8,460 bases of DNA from an uncultured Lachnospiraceae bacterium (GCA_902803245.1 CADCPJ010000061.1:1-8460), one strand, 5' to 3'; positions 1 to 6,243 are shown, numbered from the stretch's first letter. Translations and numbers: made by a program. Notes: generated by a model from the sequence alone, not told the origin.

Positions 1-834
1 ATTTTCATTGTCATGGATGATCATGTTCAGGAACTCCTCGTTGGTGTCGGCTTTCGCCCTCACCACATGGCCGTTTTCAAATTCCAGGAACACCCCGTTC
101 ATGACCTTGCCGCCGAGAGTCGCCGGAAGGCCAAAGTAAATATGGCCCTGCACGCTCTCCCACAGAGGAGTCACGTAAGTCTCCCCGTCGGGGATGTTCT
201 CCGTGTTGTCCATGACGGTCCACTTGTTGCCCCCGAAATCGAAGGAGAGGTCGGTGCTGTCCCCGACGATCTGCATGTGGTTTCCCTTGTCGAGGATATC
301 CGCAATCCGCCGGTTCTCCTTCAGATACTGCTCCCAGTCAAGGGCGCAGGCATCGAAGAAGAGATCCATCATTTTTTCATAACTTACATGGGCCTGCTGC
401 GCAAAGCGCTCGTTCGGAACCCTCACGAGGGCCCATCTCGTCTTCTGCCACCTGAGCGTTGAGACCTTTCCCATGGCCTTCTGGTAGAGCGCTACCTTCT
501 CCGCCGGGATGTCCCAGCACTCGTCGAGGTTGCATGCGCCCCTCAGTCCCAGATAGCAGTCCGCCCACTCCATGCCGTAGGCCTCGATCGCAGGAATCCA
601 GCTGATCTGCTCATCTGACCCGTACTTCAATATCCGGTGCTTGATGGACTCGCTCATATACTGGATCTGGGCGTATCCGCCGGCCTTTATGACCTCCGCG
701 TATACCGCTTCCGCCAGTGCCGCCGTCTCCATTTCCAGCATCATGATCATCACTTTCTCGCCGGGCCTGACCTTGAGAGAGTAGTTCACGAGCGACTCCG
801 CCAGTCTCTCCCACCTCTTGTCCAGGTCTCTCAT
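1..834 (-). CDS. M29-family aminopeptidase-like metalloprotein (3' end cut by window edge)
   Basis: Seen: an uninterrupted reading frame starts at ATG 834-832 behind GGAGG and stays open for 278 codons to base 1, so the C-terminus is missing. Residues 1-60 hold the conserved N-terminal pattern of the family (KVRPGEKVMI at 21-30, then a helix rich in A, E and L). Residues 185-262 match the diagnostic stretch: a TDLSF strand at 194-198, NIPDGE at 213-218, TP at 222-223, and a strand with LEFENGHVVRA at 250-260. Known: M29 enzymes (AmpS, AmpT) are about 370-410 residue cytoplasmic di-metal aminopeptidases, and the Glu of the PDGE motif is a metal ligand. Here that is E218. The remaining ligands (a GE motif and downstream His/Asp) would lie just beyond the edge. 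NicX-type ring-cleaving dioxygenases belong to the same superfamily, so peptidase activity is not certain. It follows the epimerase gene after 98 nt holding a palindrome and may be the operon's last gene or a separate unit. Confidence 0.9.
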   Translation of the reverse strand, partial: MRDLDKRWERLAESLVNYSLKVRPGEKVMIMMLEMETAALAEAVYAEVIKAGGYAQIQYMSESIKHRILKYGSDEQISWIPAIEAYGMEWADCYLGLRGACNLDECWDIPAEKVALYQKAMGKVSTLRWQKTRWALVRVPNERFAQQAHVSYEKMMDLFFDACALDWEQYLKENRRIADILDKGNHMQIVGDSTDLSFDFGGNKWTVMDNTENIPDGETYVTPLWESVQGHIYFGLPATLGGKVMNGVFLEFENGHVVRAKADTNEEFLNMIIHDNEN

Positions 835-898
835 CCGTTCGCCTCCGTTCTCCTAAAATATGCGGTAAACTGTTTGGCACGTCATTTCACCCGCCCAT

Positions 899-927
899 GT
901 GACACCGGGGACAGTCCCCACTGTCAC
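899..927. repeat. 29-bp interspersed palindrome, copy A
   Basis: An imperfect inverted repeat with outer arms GTGACA/TGTCAC and core GGGGAC-A-GTCCCC; two base pairs per arm mismatch between outer arm and core. On the plus strand it is followed by GTTTTTT. On the minus strand it begins 5 nt after the epimerase stop codon. By its flank (AAAAACGTGACA read on the minus strand) it is inverted relative to copies B and C. It could fold as a hairpin behind the epimerase mRNA, but no T-run follows on that strand, so it is not a standard terminator for the minus-strand genes. It resembles REP/RAYT-type palindromes, but no transposase is present here. Confidence 0.85.
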
Positions 928-932
928 GTTTT

Positions 933-1769
933 TTACGCTTCCAGATACCCCTTAAGGAACTGCGCGACCTCGCGGACATAGGCGACGTAATCCCTGCCCG
1001 TGTCGCAGAAGATCTCCGCGGTGAAGAGGTGGACATCCATCTCCCTGGCCGCCGCTATGCACCTCGCAAAATCCACGTGCCCCTTGCCGTAATCCCGGAA
1101 GCGGTACTCGCCGGGCAGGGAATCCTTCAAGTGCAGGGAAGTCACATAGCCCTTGCCCTTCAGCAGATCCTGAACCGTCCGGTCCGCATCCCCGTCAAAT
1201 GCATTTGTCTCATTCCCGATGTCGCCGTAGACCCGGAAGAACGGGGACGGGACGCGCCGGCACAGATTGGCAGCGTCCGTCACGGTTCTGCAGAACGGCA
1301 TCTCCGCATTTTCGATCCCCATGACCACGCCATGATAAGCGCAGATGCTGACGGCCTTCGGCAGGTTCTCGAAAAACCGCGCCCTCGTCTCCTTAGTGGA
1401 GGGCTCGTCGTAGACGTCGTACCCGTTGATCAGCATGACCCTGCTCCCAAGATCCACTGCCAAACGGCATCCTTCGTCGATAACGCGGAACGCCTCCTCG
1501 TTTTTCGCGGGATCGAGAAGCCCGAGCGGGGTCTTTCTTAAGAGGCTTAAGGAAAATGTCGTAAACGGCACCTTCATCCTCTGGGACAGGGTCCGCCATC
1601 GAATCCGCTCCTCTTCGGGCCAGTCAAGCCGCGCCGCCCGCTCGGGAAGCAGGTCCACGCAAAACTCCACATGGTCAAACCCGCTCTCCTTCGCGATCGC
1701 AAGCTTCTCCTCCAGATCCATGTCGTCCGGCAGGGCCTTTTCATACATCCCGAGAGAATATCTGTACAT
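933..1769 (-). CDS. UlaE/SgbU-like L-xylulose/L-ribulose-5-phosphate 3-epimerase
   Basis: The 278-residue product belongs to the xylose-isomerase-like TIM-barrel (AP endonuclease 2) superfamily. Its N-terminus, LGMYEKALP at 6-14 followed by EKL.IAKESGFDHVE and RLDW at 47-50, closely follows E. coli UlaE (LGIYEKALP ... GFDFVEMSVDE ... RLDW). The four metal/catalytic positions of that family are present at the expected spacing: E153 (GIEN), D183 (YGDIGN), H213 (SLHLKDS) and E252 (TAEIF). GYDVYDE at 116-122 also matches. Known: UlaE interconverts L-xylulose 5-phosphate and L-ribulose 5-phosphate in the cytoplasm, normally ahead of an AraD/UlaF-type 4-epimerase, which is not in this window. The start at 1769 has GGGAGAGG upstream. 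The gene lies 186 nt after the kinase, with a tandem repeat between. Family assignment is firm. The substrate is inferred and could be another ketose phosphate; EryC-type tetrose-phosphate enzymes share this fold. Confidence 0.86.
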   Translation of the reverse strand: MYRYSLGMYEKALPDDMDLEEKLAIAKESGFDHVEFCVDLLPERAARLDWPEEERIRWRTLSQRMKVPFTTFSLSLLRKTPLGLLDPAKNEEAFRVIDEGCRLAVDLGSRVMLINGYDVYDEPSTKETRARFFENLPKAVSICAYHGVVMGIENAEMPFCRTVTDAANLCRRVPSPFFRVYGDIGNETNAFDGDADRTVQDLLKGKGYVTSLHLKDSLPGEYRFRDYGKGHVDFARCIAAAREMDVHLFTAEIFCDTGRDYVAYVREVAQFLKGYLEA

Positions 1770-1817
1770 GGCGCCTCTCCCATCTCACGAGTTTTCATCG
1801 CAGCGAGCGCATCCCGG

Positions 1818-1935
1818 GCACTCACGTCAATGCTATATCGTTCACATATCCCGCGCACTCACATCAATGCTATAATGTTCACACATTCCGAGCACTCACA
1901 TCAATGCTATAATGTTCACACATTCCGAGCACTCC
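1818..1935. repeat. 37-bp tandem repeat array between kinase and epimerase genes
   Basis: Head-to-tail units start with GCACTCAC at 1818, 1855 and 1892, with a partial unit at 1929. Units 1855-1891 and 1892-1928 are identical; unit 1818-1854 differs at six positions. Each of the two identical units contains the small inverted repeat AATGT-TCAC-ACATT. Units abut with no unique spacer, so this is a minisatellite-like array, not CRISPR. A more degraded unit with small insertions appears to continue from 1929 to about 1971, into the last codons of the upstream kinase gene. Function unknown: candidate operator array, mRNA structure, or slippage product. Confidence 0.93.
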
Positions 1936-1955
1936 AAGTAATCATCAGTACACGT

Positions 1956-3491
1956 TCAATGCACATTCAGCGCACTCGTGTCCCTCATCCACTGACCGAA
2001 GGTGTCATACGCCTTCCGGTACTGTGAAAAATATTTCCTGTAGATCTCATGGTTTGCCGCGTTTGGCGTCACCTGCTTGCTGTAGCGGACCATGTGCGAC
2101 ACCGCCTCCTCGAAGCTCCCGTAGACGCCCGCGGCGATGGTCGCTAAAAGGGCGCTTCCGAGGGCGCAGGACTGCGGGTCCTCGGGCACGTTGACCACGA
2201 CGTTCGAGACGTCGGCGTGGATCTGCATGAAGAGGTCGCTGTTCGTCGTGCCGCCTCCCATGTAGATCTCATTTACCTCATAGCCCGCCTCCCGGAAGGA
2301 CTGGAAGACATTCTCCGTGCCGTAGGCCACGCCCTCCATGATTGCCCGGAAGAGGTGCGCCTGTGTGTGCCCGAGGGACAGCCCGTAGATGTTGCCGCGG
2401 ATGTCGCCGTCCGTGTAGGGCGTGCGGTTCCCCTGCCACCAGTCGAGGACCAGCAGCCCGTCCGAGCCAGGAGCAATCTTTTCCGCCTCACGGTTCAGTT
2501 CCCCGTAGGCGCCGCCCTCCTTATCCTTCAGGTCGCCGCAGAAGCGGTTCTTGAACCAGCTGACGATGGAGCCGGAGGAAGTCTGTCCCCCCTCCACCAT
2601 GCCGTATCCCTCGCGGATCGCCCCGGGAAATGGCCCGAAGATCCCGCTCTTCGAATACTTGTAGACATCCGTGAGCCCCAGGATCAGGTGGCTCGAACCG
2701 GTGATCAGCGCCACTTTTCCCGGGGAAATGACACCAAGTCCGAAGCACCCGATAAATGCGTCGGGCCCGCCCTGCGCGACAATCGTCTTTTCGCTTAATC
2801 CCAGAAACTCTGCCGCCTCTTTTTTCAGCGTTCCGAGATTGTCTCCCAGGTAATGGATCTCCGCGGGGAATTTATCAAGGACGTCCCCGAGACCGACCGC
2901 CTCGTAGAGGGATCTCTGGAAGCCTCCATTTTCCGAGTCATAGTACCAGCGGGCGGAGATGTTCGACATGCTCGCCGTCCACTTCCCGGTCAGCATGTAG
3001 GTGATCCAGTCCGTGCACTCGCAGACCACGTCCGCCGCGTCGTAGTTTTCTCTCTCGTGCCGCTTCAGCCACAGCGCTTTGCAAGGCATCCACTCCGCGG
3101 ACACGCTGCCGAAGCTGTTGAACTTAAGGGCCGGGTCGCCGGTGGCCGCGATGTCCGCAGCCTCCTTGGCCGATCTCACGTCCATCCAGATCAGGCAGTC
3201 GCGGATCGGTGTGCCGTCCTTTTTGCAGAGCATGACGGAGCAGCAGGTCACGTCGTACCCGATGGCGATGATGTCCTCCTTGTCCACCTTCGCCATTTCC
3301 ATAGCCGCTTTCATGCTCTTCCCAAGGCCGTTCCACCAGTCCATGGGGCGCTGTTCGGCCCAGCCGGGGTGCGCGTGGAAGGTCTCGTACTCCGTGGCGG
3401 CAAAGCCGATCTCACGGCCGTCCAGTCTGTAGACGCCGGCCCGGACACTGGTCGTCCCCATGTCGAAGCCGACGATGTATTTTTCTGACAT
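1956..3491 (-). CDS. FGGY-family carbohydrate (pentulose/polyol) kinase
   Basis: The 511-residue cytoplasmic sugar kinase contains both FGGY halves. The N-terminal domain opens with VGFDMGTTSVRAGV (7-20, phosphate-binding hairpin) and carries HPGWAEQRP (41-49) and VTCCSVM (81-87). Catalytic base D244 sits in GGPDAFIGCFGLG. The C-terminal ATPase half has ITGSSH (263-268), GNRTPYTDGD..G.IYGLSLG (354-374) and the adenosine-binding GGGTTNSDLFMQI (412-424). Length is normal. ATG at 3491 is preferred over in-frame ATG 3548 because GAGGTG lies 6 nt upstream and the protein then begins right before the first beta strand. Known: FGGY kinases phosphorylate ribulose, xylulose, ribitol, erythritol and related sugars. 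T-C-x-x-V and GNRTP resemble ribulokinase/ribitol-kinase-like groups, but substrate cannot be fixed from this. With the downstream UlaE-like epimerase, a keto-pentose or tetritol is plausible. The last codons and stop overlap a degraded copy of the 37-bp repeat. Confidence 0.93.
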   Translation of the reverse strand: MSEKYIVGFDMGTTSVRAGVYRLDGREIGFAATEYETFHAHPGWAEQRPMDWWNGLGKSMKAAMEMAKVDKEDIIAIGYDVTCCSVMLCKKDGTPIRDCLIWMDVRSAKEAADIAATGDPALKFNSFGSVSAEWMPCKALWLKRHERENYDAADVVCECTDWITYMLTGKWTASMSNISARWYYDSENGGFQRSLYEAVGLGDVLDKFPAEIHYLGDNLGTLKKEAAEFLGLSEKTIVAQGGPDAFIGCFGLGVISPGKVALITGSSHLILGLTDVYKYSKSGIFGPFPGAIREGYGMVEGGQTSSGSIVSWFKNRFCGDLKDKEGGAYGELNREAEKIAPGSDGLLVLDWWQGNRTPYTDGDIRGNIYGLSLGHTQAHLFRAIMEGVAYGTENVFQSFREAGYEVNEIYMGGGTTNSDLFMQIHADVSNVVVNVPEDPQSCALGSALLATIAAGVYGSFEEAVSHMVRYSKQVTPNAANHEIYRKYFSQYRKAYDTFGQWMRDTSALNVH

Positions 3492-3497
3492 GCGCTT

Positions 3498-3503
3498 CAC
3501 CTC
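3498..3503 (-). promoter_or_regulatory. Ribosome binding site deciding the FGGY kinase start
   Basis: GAGGTG on the minus strand, 6 nt before ATG 3491. The longer alternative start at 3548 has no comparable site and would add 19 residues with no family similarity. Confidence 0.75.
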
Positions 3504-3548
3504 ATTTTCATGCTGTGGTTTCCTGACATTTTTAGCCATAAGGATCAT

Positions 3549-3666
3549 CTTATCGCTTTTTTAAGGCTGTTCCTGTCTGTCTCATCCCTTCTTGGACCAT
3601 TTCTTGCCTTATCGCTTTCAGGCCAGTGCCTGTCTGCCTCATCCCTCTTTTTGGGCCAGTTCCTTC
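3549..3666. repeat. Imperfect 59-bp direct duplication at the btpA 3' end
   Basis: Two head-to-tail copies, about 3549-3607 and 3608-3666, both begin CTTATCGCTTT and share CCTGTCTG.CTCATCCCT followed by a C/T-rich stretch and a GG.CCA block. On the minus strand the 3608-3666 copy contains the last codons and TGA of the BtpA-family gene (A-Q-K-E-G-stop). The other copy repeats this tail in degenerate form (K-K-G-stop) in the non-coding gap before the kinase. Copies differ by substitutions and a few 1-2 nt indels, so the event is not recent. Confidence 0.8.
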
Positions 3667-4463
3667 CTGAAGGCCTTGACCTCAGCCATGAACTCCTTCA
3701 CTCTCTTTACATCCACGGGATTTTCAAATACCCCGTCGACCTTGAAAGTCGTGGCGCACACGGCGCCGTCGGAGTGCTCGAGCTGGCGGCGGATGTTGTC
3801 CTTGTTGCAGCCGGTGTTGCAGAAGACGGGCGTGTGCTTCACGGCATTTTTCACGCGCATCAGAATCTGGGTGTCCGTCTCCGCTCCGGCTGTGAGCCCG
3901 GATACGCAGAGGGCATCCGGATGATTGTTGAATTCCGTCGTTTTCGCGATGCTCTCGATGTCACGGCCGGCCAGATATTTCGCGGCCTCGGGGACGATGT
4001 TGTAGAGCATCCGGATATCCTTTCCGGACACCGCCATCTTGTGGCGGACGGTGGCTCCCACGTTCGTGTTCCAGAGCCCGAAGTCGGAGGCGTAGACTCC
4101 CGAGATGATCTCGCGGATGAATTTCGCGTCCACGGCCACGGCGAGGTCGATCGATGCAACGGGATCCCACAGGCAGTTGACGCCGAGCGGAATCCGGATC
4201 TCGCTTTTCAGTTCTCCGATCACTCTGGCCATGGAAGCGACCGTGACGGTCTCCACCTTGGTCAGGTAAGGGAGGGAGAATTCATTCGAGAACATCACGC
4301 CGTCCACGCCGCCCTCCTGCAGCGCCAGAAGATCGTGCCTCGCGCACTCCACGACTTTCTCCATGCCGCCCTCCGCGTCGTAATACGGGTCTCCCGGCAT
4401 CGGCTGCAGGTGGCACATCGCGATGATCGGCTTATCAACCCCAAATAAATCCTTTGTCCACAT
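3639..4463 (-). CDS. BtpA/SgcQ-family TIM-barrel protein
   Basis: The 274-residue protein matches the BtpA family (named from cyanobacterial BtpA, needed for photosystem I stability; the enterobacterial relative is SgcQ of a sugar PTS operon). Visible landmarks: KPIIAMCHLQPMPGDP (11-26), GGVDGVMFSNE (51-61), PLGVNCLWDP (92-101), FIRE (115-118), YASDFGLWNT (124-133), CVSGLTAGAETD (186-197), PVFCNTGCNKDNI (212-224) and DGAVCATTFKVDG (232-244). The alternating strand/helix pattern with glycine-rich strand ends fits a complete TIM barrel with a phosphate-binding C-terminal part. No signal peptide or membrane segment is seen. Start 4463 has AAGGAG upstream, and the gene begins 26 nt after dhaL, so the two are probably co-transcribed. 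No photosystem is expected here. Context suggests an aldolase- or isomerase-like role on a phosphorylated sugar, but the reaction of non-photosynthetic members is not established. Confidence 0.9.
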   Translation of the reverse strand: MWTKDLFGVDKPIIAMCHLQPMPGDPYYDAEGGMEKVVECARHDLLALQEGGVDGVMFSNEFSLPYLTKVETVTVASMARVIGELKSEIRIPLGVNCLWDPVASIDLAVAVDAKFIREIISGVYASDFGLWNTNVGATVRHKMAVSGKDIRMLYNIVPEAAKYLAGRDIESIAKTTEFNNHPDALCVSGLTAGAETDTQILMRVKNAVKHTPVFCNTGCNKDNIRRQLEHSDGAVCATTFKVDGVFENPVDVKRVKEFMAEVKAFRKELAQKEG

Positions 4464-4489
4464 TTTTCAAACTCCTTTCCAAACAGTCA

Positions 4490-5122
4490 TTATGAAAGAG
4501 CTTCCAACCAGGCTTTGTAGAGGAGGCTCCCCACGATCGCGCCCTGGTCCGGAACGCCGTGGAGCTTCTCCCTGTGCACAAATGCCTTTCCGTAGACGGG
4601 AGCCATGTCCTTCGTCGCCTCGACGCCGGCGCACGCCGCCTCGTAACATTTCTCAGCCATAGCTTTCGCGTCGTCACATCCCGCTGCAGCAGCTTCCTGC
4701 GCCGCATCCGCCGCGGGCTTTAAGGAGTCGAGGAGGGTCCTCTCGCCCGGATTGGCCTTGCCCCTCTTCTGCGCTCCCTCATAATATCCCAAGGCAAATG
4801 CTGCAAATCCCGCTGCATCCAGGGTCTCATTTCCCTTGACGGCCTTTGCCGCGCCGAGCATCCCGCTGCCCATGAGGGTTCCCATCGTGGACGGCACGGC
4901 CGATGCGATGGCCGACCCGGCAGCAAAGAGCAGCTTGCCGAGATCCTTCTCGTCGATGCTGTTGACCTTCTCCTTCGCCGCGGCGAAGCCCTTGCTCATC
5001 GTAAGCCCCAGATCGCCGTCGCCGGAATTGGCGTCCAGCTCGATCAGGTAGTCCTTGTTCTCGTTCATGATGTCCGACGCCTTGTTGACGAACCGGACGA
5101 CATCTTCTCTTGTAATCTGCAT
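4490..5122 (-). CDS. dhaL: Dihydroxyacetone kinase-type DhaL (nucleotide-binding) subunit
   Basis: The 210-residue Dak2/DhaL-fold protein has the usual length. The Mg-binding aspartates of DhaL are present as D30, D35 and D37 in LDANSGDGDLG. The phosphate-contacting turn appears as PSTMGTLMGS (77-86) and the GxRT/PGxxT loop as KANPGERTLLDSLKPA (122-137). Known: DhaL holds ADP/ATP and transfers phosphate to the ketose on DhaK; in PTS-coupled systems DhaM recharges bound ADP. Departures from the canonical form: the His after the last Asp (D-x-D-H-G) is Leu38, and the usual GRASYLG-R-S segment near the C-terminus reads GKAFVHREKLHG (178-189) before PDQGA. With no dhaM visible, ATP-dependent transfer is inferred, possibly on a substrate other than dihydroxyacetone. 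Start 5122 has AGGAG 11 nt upstream, rather far. The gene follows dhaK after 92 nt that hold palindrome copy B. Confidence 0.9.
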   Translation of the reverse strand: MQITREDVVRFVNKASDIMNENKDYLIELDANSGDGDLGLTMSKGFAAAKEKVNSIDEKDLGKLLFAAGSAIASAVPSTMGTLMGSGMLGAAKAVKGNETLDAAGFAAFALGYYEGAQKRGKANPGERTLLDSLKPAADAAQEAAAAGCDDAKAMAEKCYEAACAGVEATKDMAPVYGKAFVHREKLHGVPDQGAIVGSLLYKAWLEALS

Positions 5123-5179
5123 AGGTTTTCAGGCTCCTCTACACATTATTGATTTGTCAAGTGTTTTTTTGCGGAAAAC

Positions 5180-5208
5180 GTGACAATGGGGACTGTCCCC
5201 ATTGTCAC
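5180..5208. repeat. 29-bp palindrome, copy B (candidate bidirectional terminator/attenuator)
   Basis: A perfect inverted repeat of 14-bp arms around one central base: GTGACA-AT-GGGGAC on the left and its exact complement on the right. It lies 6 nt after the dhaK stop codon on the minus strand. An A-run precedes it and GTTTTCC follows it on that strand; CTTTTTT follows it on the plus strand. The hairpin (stem 13 bp, loop CAG) with T-tracts on both sides could act as a leaky terminator between dhaK and dhaL or protect the dhaK mRNA end. Equally, it may simply be an inserted repetitive palindrome. Confidence 0.9.
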
Positions 5209-5214
5209 CTTTTT

Positions 5215-6222
5215 TCAGCCGATCGCGTTCTGGTGGACAAACGGCGTGTCCGCTTCGGTGGACAGGTACTTCTTCAGCTCGTCGTCGAGCTTCATCACGG
5301 AGATCGAAGCGCCGATCATGTCCATGGAGGTGGCGAATTCACCGAGCTTCGAGAAATAGACCTTCACGCCCTTTTCCGTAAGGACTTCGTGCACCCTGCG
5401 GTACATGATGTAGAGCTCCTCGAGAGGCGTTGCGCCGAGGCCGTTCATGAGGACTGCGACTTCGTCTCCCTTCGCTGTCCCGAGATCCTTCAGGATTCTT
5501 TCAAGCATGTAGTCCACCGTCTCATCCGCGGTCTTCACGGGGCAGACCTCGACGCCGGGCTCGCCGTGGATGCCCATGCCGAGCTCCATGTCGCCTTCCT
5601 TTACGGAGAAGTTTGCCTTGCCGTTCTCGGGGATGATGCAGGGCGAGAGGGCCACGCCGAAGGTGCGCACAGACGCATTCGCCTTCCCGGCAATTCTCGC
5701 GACTTCCTCGAGGGGAAGCATCGCGTCCGCTGCCGCGCCGGCGCATTTGAAGACGAAATAGATCCCCGCGACGCCGCGGCGCTTGTTCTCGTCTCCCTTG
5801 TCGGCGGAGGCAACGTCGTCACAACCCTTCACGTGAAGGCACTTGATGTCGTCAAATTCCACCAGCTCCTCTGCCATCTCGAAATTCATGATGTCGCCCG
5901 TATAATTGCCGTAGATGTAGAGAACGCCAGCGCCGGAGTCGATCTCCCTCGTCACATTGGCGATCTGCTCCGCGCTCGGCGACTGGAAGACTCCTCCGAT
6001 CGCGCAGCCGTCCAGCATGCCGTCGCCGACATAGCCGAGGAAGAGGGGCAGATGCCCCGAGCCGCCGCCGGTCATGATGCCGACCTTGCCCTCCTTCTTT
6101 CTGGTCGTGCAGTAGCATCTGAGGTCGTCCTCCACATATTTCACCCTGTCCGGGTAAGCCGCATAGATGCCTTTCAGCATCTCATCCACATAGTCCTCAG
6201 GCCTGTTCAGTAATCTCTGCAT
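5215..6222 (-). CDS. dhaK: Dihydroxyacetone kinase-type DhaK (ketose-binding) subunit
   Basis: The 335-residue protein matches DhaK throughout, at a length normal for the family (about 330-356). GIMTGGGSGHLP (48-59) supplies H57, NYTGDIMNFEMA (106-117) supplies D110, and GMGIHGEPGVE (216-226) supplies H219. These correspond to the substrate-binding and catalytic His/Asp of E. coli DhaK, where a His forms a covalent hemiaminal with dihydroxyacetone. GCDDVAS (133-139), KRRGVAG (147-153) and FKCAGAAA (158-165) are further family landmarks. No DhaL domain is fused; DhaL is the next gene. ATG 6222 is chosen because AGGAGG lies 8 nt upstream. An in-frame start at 6369 would translate the palindrome and tandem repeats. 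Known substrates of this fold include dihydroxyacetone, and related kinases act on erythrulose or apulose. Its place beside an RbsC-type importer suggests an imported ketose, but substrate is unproven. Confidence 0.95.
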   Translation of the reverse strand: MQRLLNRPEDYVDEMLKGIYAAYPDRVKYVEDDLRCYCTTRKKEGKVGIMTGGGSGHLPLFLGYVGDGMLDGCAIGGVFQSPSAEQIANVTREIDSGAGVLYIYGNYTGDIMNFEMAEELVEFDDIKCLHVKGCDDVASADKGDENKRRGVAGIYFVFKCAGAAADAMLPLEEVARIAGKANASVRTFGVALSPCIIPENGKANFSVKEGDMELGMGIHGEPGVEVCPVKTADETVDYMLERILKDLGTAKGDEVAVLMNGLGATPLEELYIMYRRVHEVLTEKGVKVYFSKLGEFATSMDMIGASISVMKLDDELKKYLSTEADTPFVHQNAIG

Positions 6223-6230
6223 ATCCTTTT

Positions 6231-6237
6231 CCTCCTC
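6231..6237 (-). promoter_or_regulatory. Ribosome binding site deciding the dhaK start
   Basis: GAGGAGG on the minus strand, 8 nt before ATG 6222. It begins 6 nt downstream of palindrome copy C, so a hairpin in the leader would end almost against the ribosome binding site and could affect initiation. Confidence 0.85.
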
Positions 6238-6243
6238 TAAAAC

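Noticed and set aside
13..462. Plus-strand open frame at the left edge
   Set aside because: The minus-strand frame across this region is continuous and carries clear M29 aminopeptidase motifs; the plus-strand frame is its shadow.
1818..1971. Possible CRISPR array
   Set aside because: Units abut directly with no unique spacers, there are only three to four copies, and no cas genes are present.
3492..3548. N-terminal extension of the FGGY kinase from ATG 3548
   Set aside because: The 19 extra residues are not part of the FGGY fold, and ATG 3491 has its own well-placed GAGGTG site directly before the conserved first strand.
3510..4448. Plus-strand open frame (312 codons) opposite the BtpA-family gene
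   Set aside because: No recognised domain, no convincing ribosome binding site, and complete overlap with a conserved gene on the other strand.
5130..5160. Possible promoter for dhaL (TTGACA on the minus strand at 5160-5155)
   Set aside because: No acceptable -10 hexamer is found at 16-18 bp spacing; GGAGCC of the ribosome binding region falls there. The hexamer alone is not enough.
5149..6213. Long plus-strand open frame (354 codons) opposite dhaK
   Set aside because: It lies antisense to a fully conserved DhaK, its translation looks like reverse-complemented coding sequence rich in His, Val and Asp with no recognisable domain, and it begins in the palindrome region. GC-rich genes commonly give such shadow frames.
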